Source: an uncultured Clostridiaceae bacterium
GTDB lineage: Bacteria > Bacillota > Clostridia > Lachnospirales > Lachnospiraceae
Assembly (NCBI GenBank): GCA_949841235.1
Contig: CATKZA010000130.1
Coordinates: 1 to 5,830 of the forward strand
DNA: 5,830 bases
Reading direction: 5' to 3'
Shown here: piece after piece, positions 5,654 to 5,830 of the stretch
How positions within the stretch are numbered: position 1 is the stretch's first letter
Layout: every line of letters begins with the position of its first letter
Notes under the pieces: generated by a model
The model's database searches: none
Seen by the model: the letters and a program-made list of their open reading frames with translations, nothing else
Told to the model about the DNA's origin: nothing
Position numbers and translations under genes: made by a program

Positions 5654-5675
5654 GAAGCTCCCTTTCGGGCTCTTC
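5654..5675 (-). other. Leader hairpin with GAAA tetraloop and tandem A-G mismatches
   Basis: In the untranslated leader of the transaldolase, the minus strand forms GAAG + AG + CCC, a GAAA loop, then GGG + AG + CTTC. The 4-bp outer and 3-bp inner helices flank two tandem A-G oppositions, and the loop is a GNRA tetraloop closed by C-G. It lies about 27 nt upstream of the ribosome binding site. No T-run follows directly, so it is not a terminator; an mRNA-stabilising or regulatory fold is possible. It matches no riboswitch I recognise. Confidence 0.4.
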
Positions 5676-5739
5676 CCCCTTCTGGCCATACCTGCATCGC
5701 AATGGCGTTCCATGTCTTAGTAAAACTCCGTACCTTCTT

Positions 5740-5768
5740 ATTATACATCTTTTACCACTCCCGGTCAA
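5740..5768 (-). promoter_or_regulatory. Sigma-70/SigA-type promoter of the pentose phosphate operon
   Basis: On the minus strand the -35 box is TTGACC (5763-5768, five of six consensus bases) and the -10 box is TATAAT (5740-5745, perfect), with an ideal 17-nt spacer. Transcription would start near 5733, giving a leader of about 120 nt before the transaldolase. The -35 box overlaps an inverted repeat CCGGT (5761-5765) and ACCGG (5775-5779), a possible operator. This is the strongest promoter match in the window and lies upstream of the first gene of the operon. Confidence 0.85.
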
Positions 5769-5830
5769 CGAATTACCGGAACCAGAAATTCTTAAAATCC
5801 TTCTTGCATACCCTGTAGGGGCGAGTCTGG

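Noticed and set aside
5600..5751. A roughly 50-codon minus-strand frame starting MYNKKVRSF that overlaps the transaldolase start
   Set aside because: Its ATG overlaps the -10 box and lies upstream of the expected transcription start, so that promoter cannot yield it; there is also no clear RBS.

Overview
The window is about half GC and all six supported genes lie on the minus strand, so transcription runs from high to low coordinates. AGGAGG-type ribosome binding sites, a split (two-subunit) transketolase, a short transaldolase of the TalC type, a YdbS/YdbT-like PH-domain pair and a secreted leucine-rich-repeat protein with an Ig-like tail all point to an anaerobic Gram-positive Clostridia, most likely a gut Lachnospiraceae member. 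The family assignment is inference from gene content and style, not from a marker gene.

Right half (about 2689-5768): a non-oxidative pentose phosphate operon. A near-consensus sigma-70-type promoter (TTGACC, 17-nt spacer, TATAAT) drives a leader of about 120 nt, then a transaldolase (4953-5612), a 336-nt gap, the N-terminal transketolase subunit (3789-4616), a 93-nt gap and the C-terminal transketolase subunit (2754-3695). A perfect 12-bp inverted repeat at 2689-2718 closes the unit. Together the proteins interconvert C3 to C7 sugar phosphates and link pentoses to glycolysis. The transaldolase carries the residues typical of true transaldolases (Glu58, Phe132) rather than those of fructose-6-phosphate aldolase.

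The transaldolase-transketolase gap is the most unusual part. It holds three diverged tandem copies of an 80-130-nt structured element. Stem sequences differ between copies while pairing and some loop and linker sequences are kept, as expected of a structured RNA read on the minus strand. One copy can fold as a three-way junction. The shorter gap between the transketolase genes has a hairpin with a U-run directly after the first stop codon, and an 11-mer shared with the nearest repeat copy.

Left half (1-2602): a secreted leucine-rich-repeat protein (464 aa) with a strikingly basic C-terminal Ig-like domain that has no acidic residue, followed after 50 nt by two overlapping membrane PH-domain genes: a YdbS-like small protein and a YdbT-like large protein cut by the window edge. 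No terminator is seen between these three, so they may form a cell-envelope operon; that is inference.
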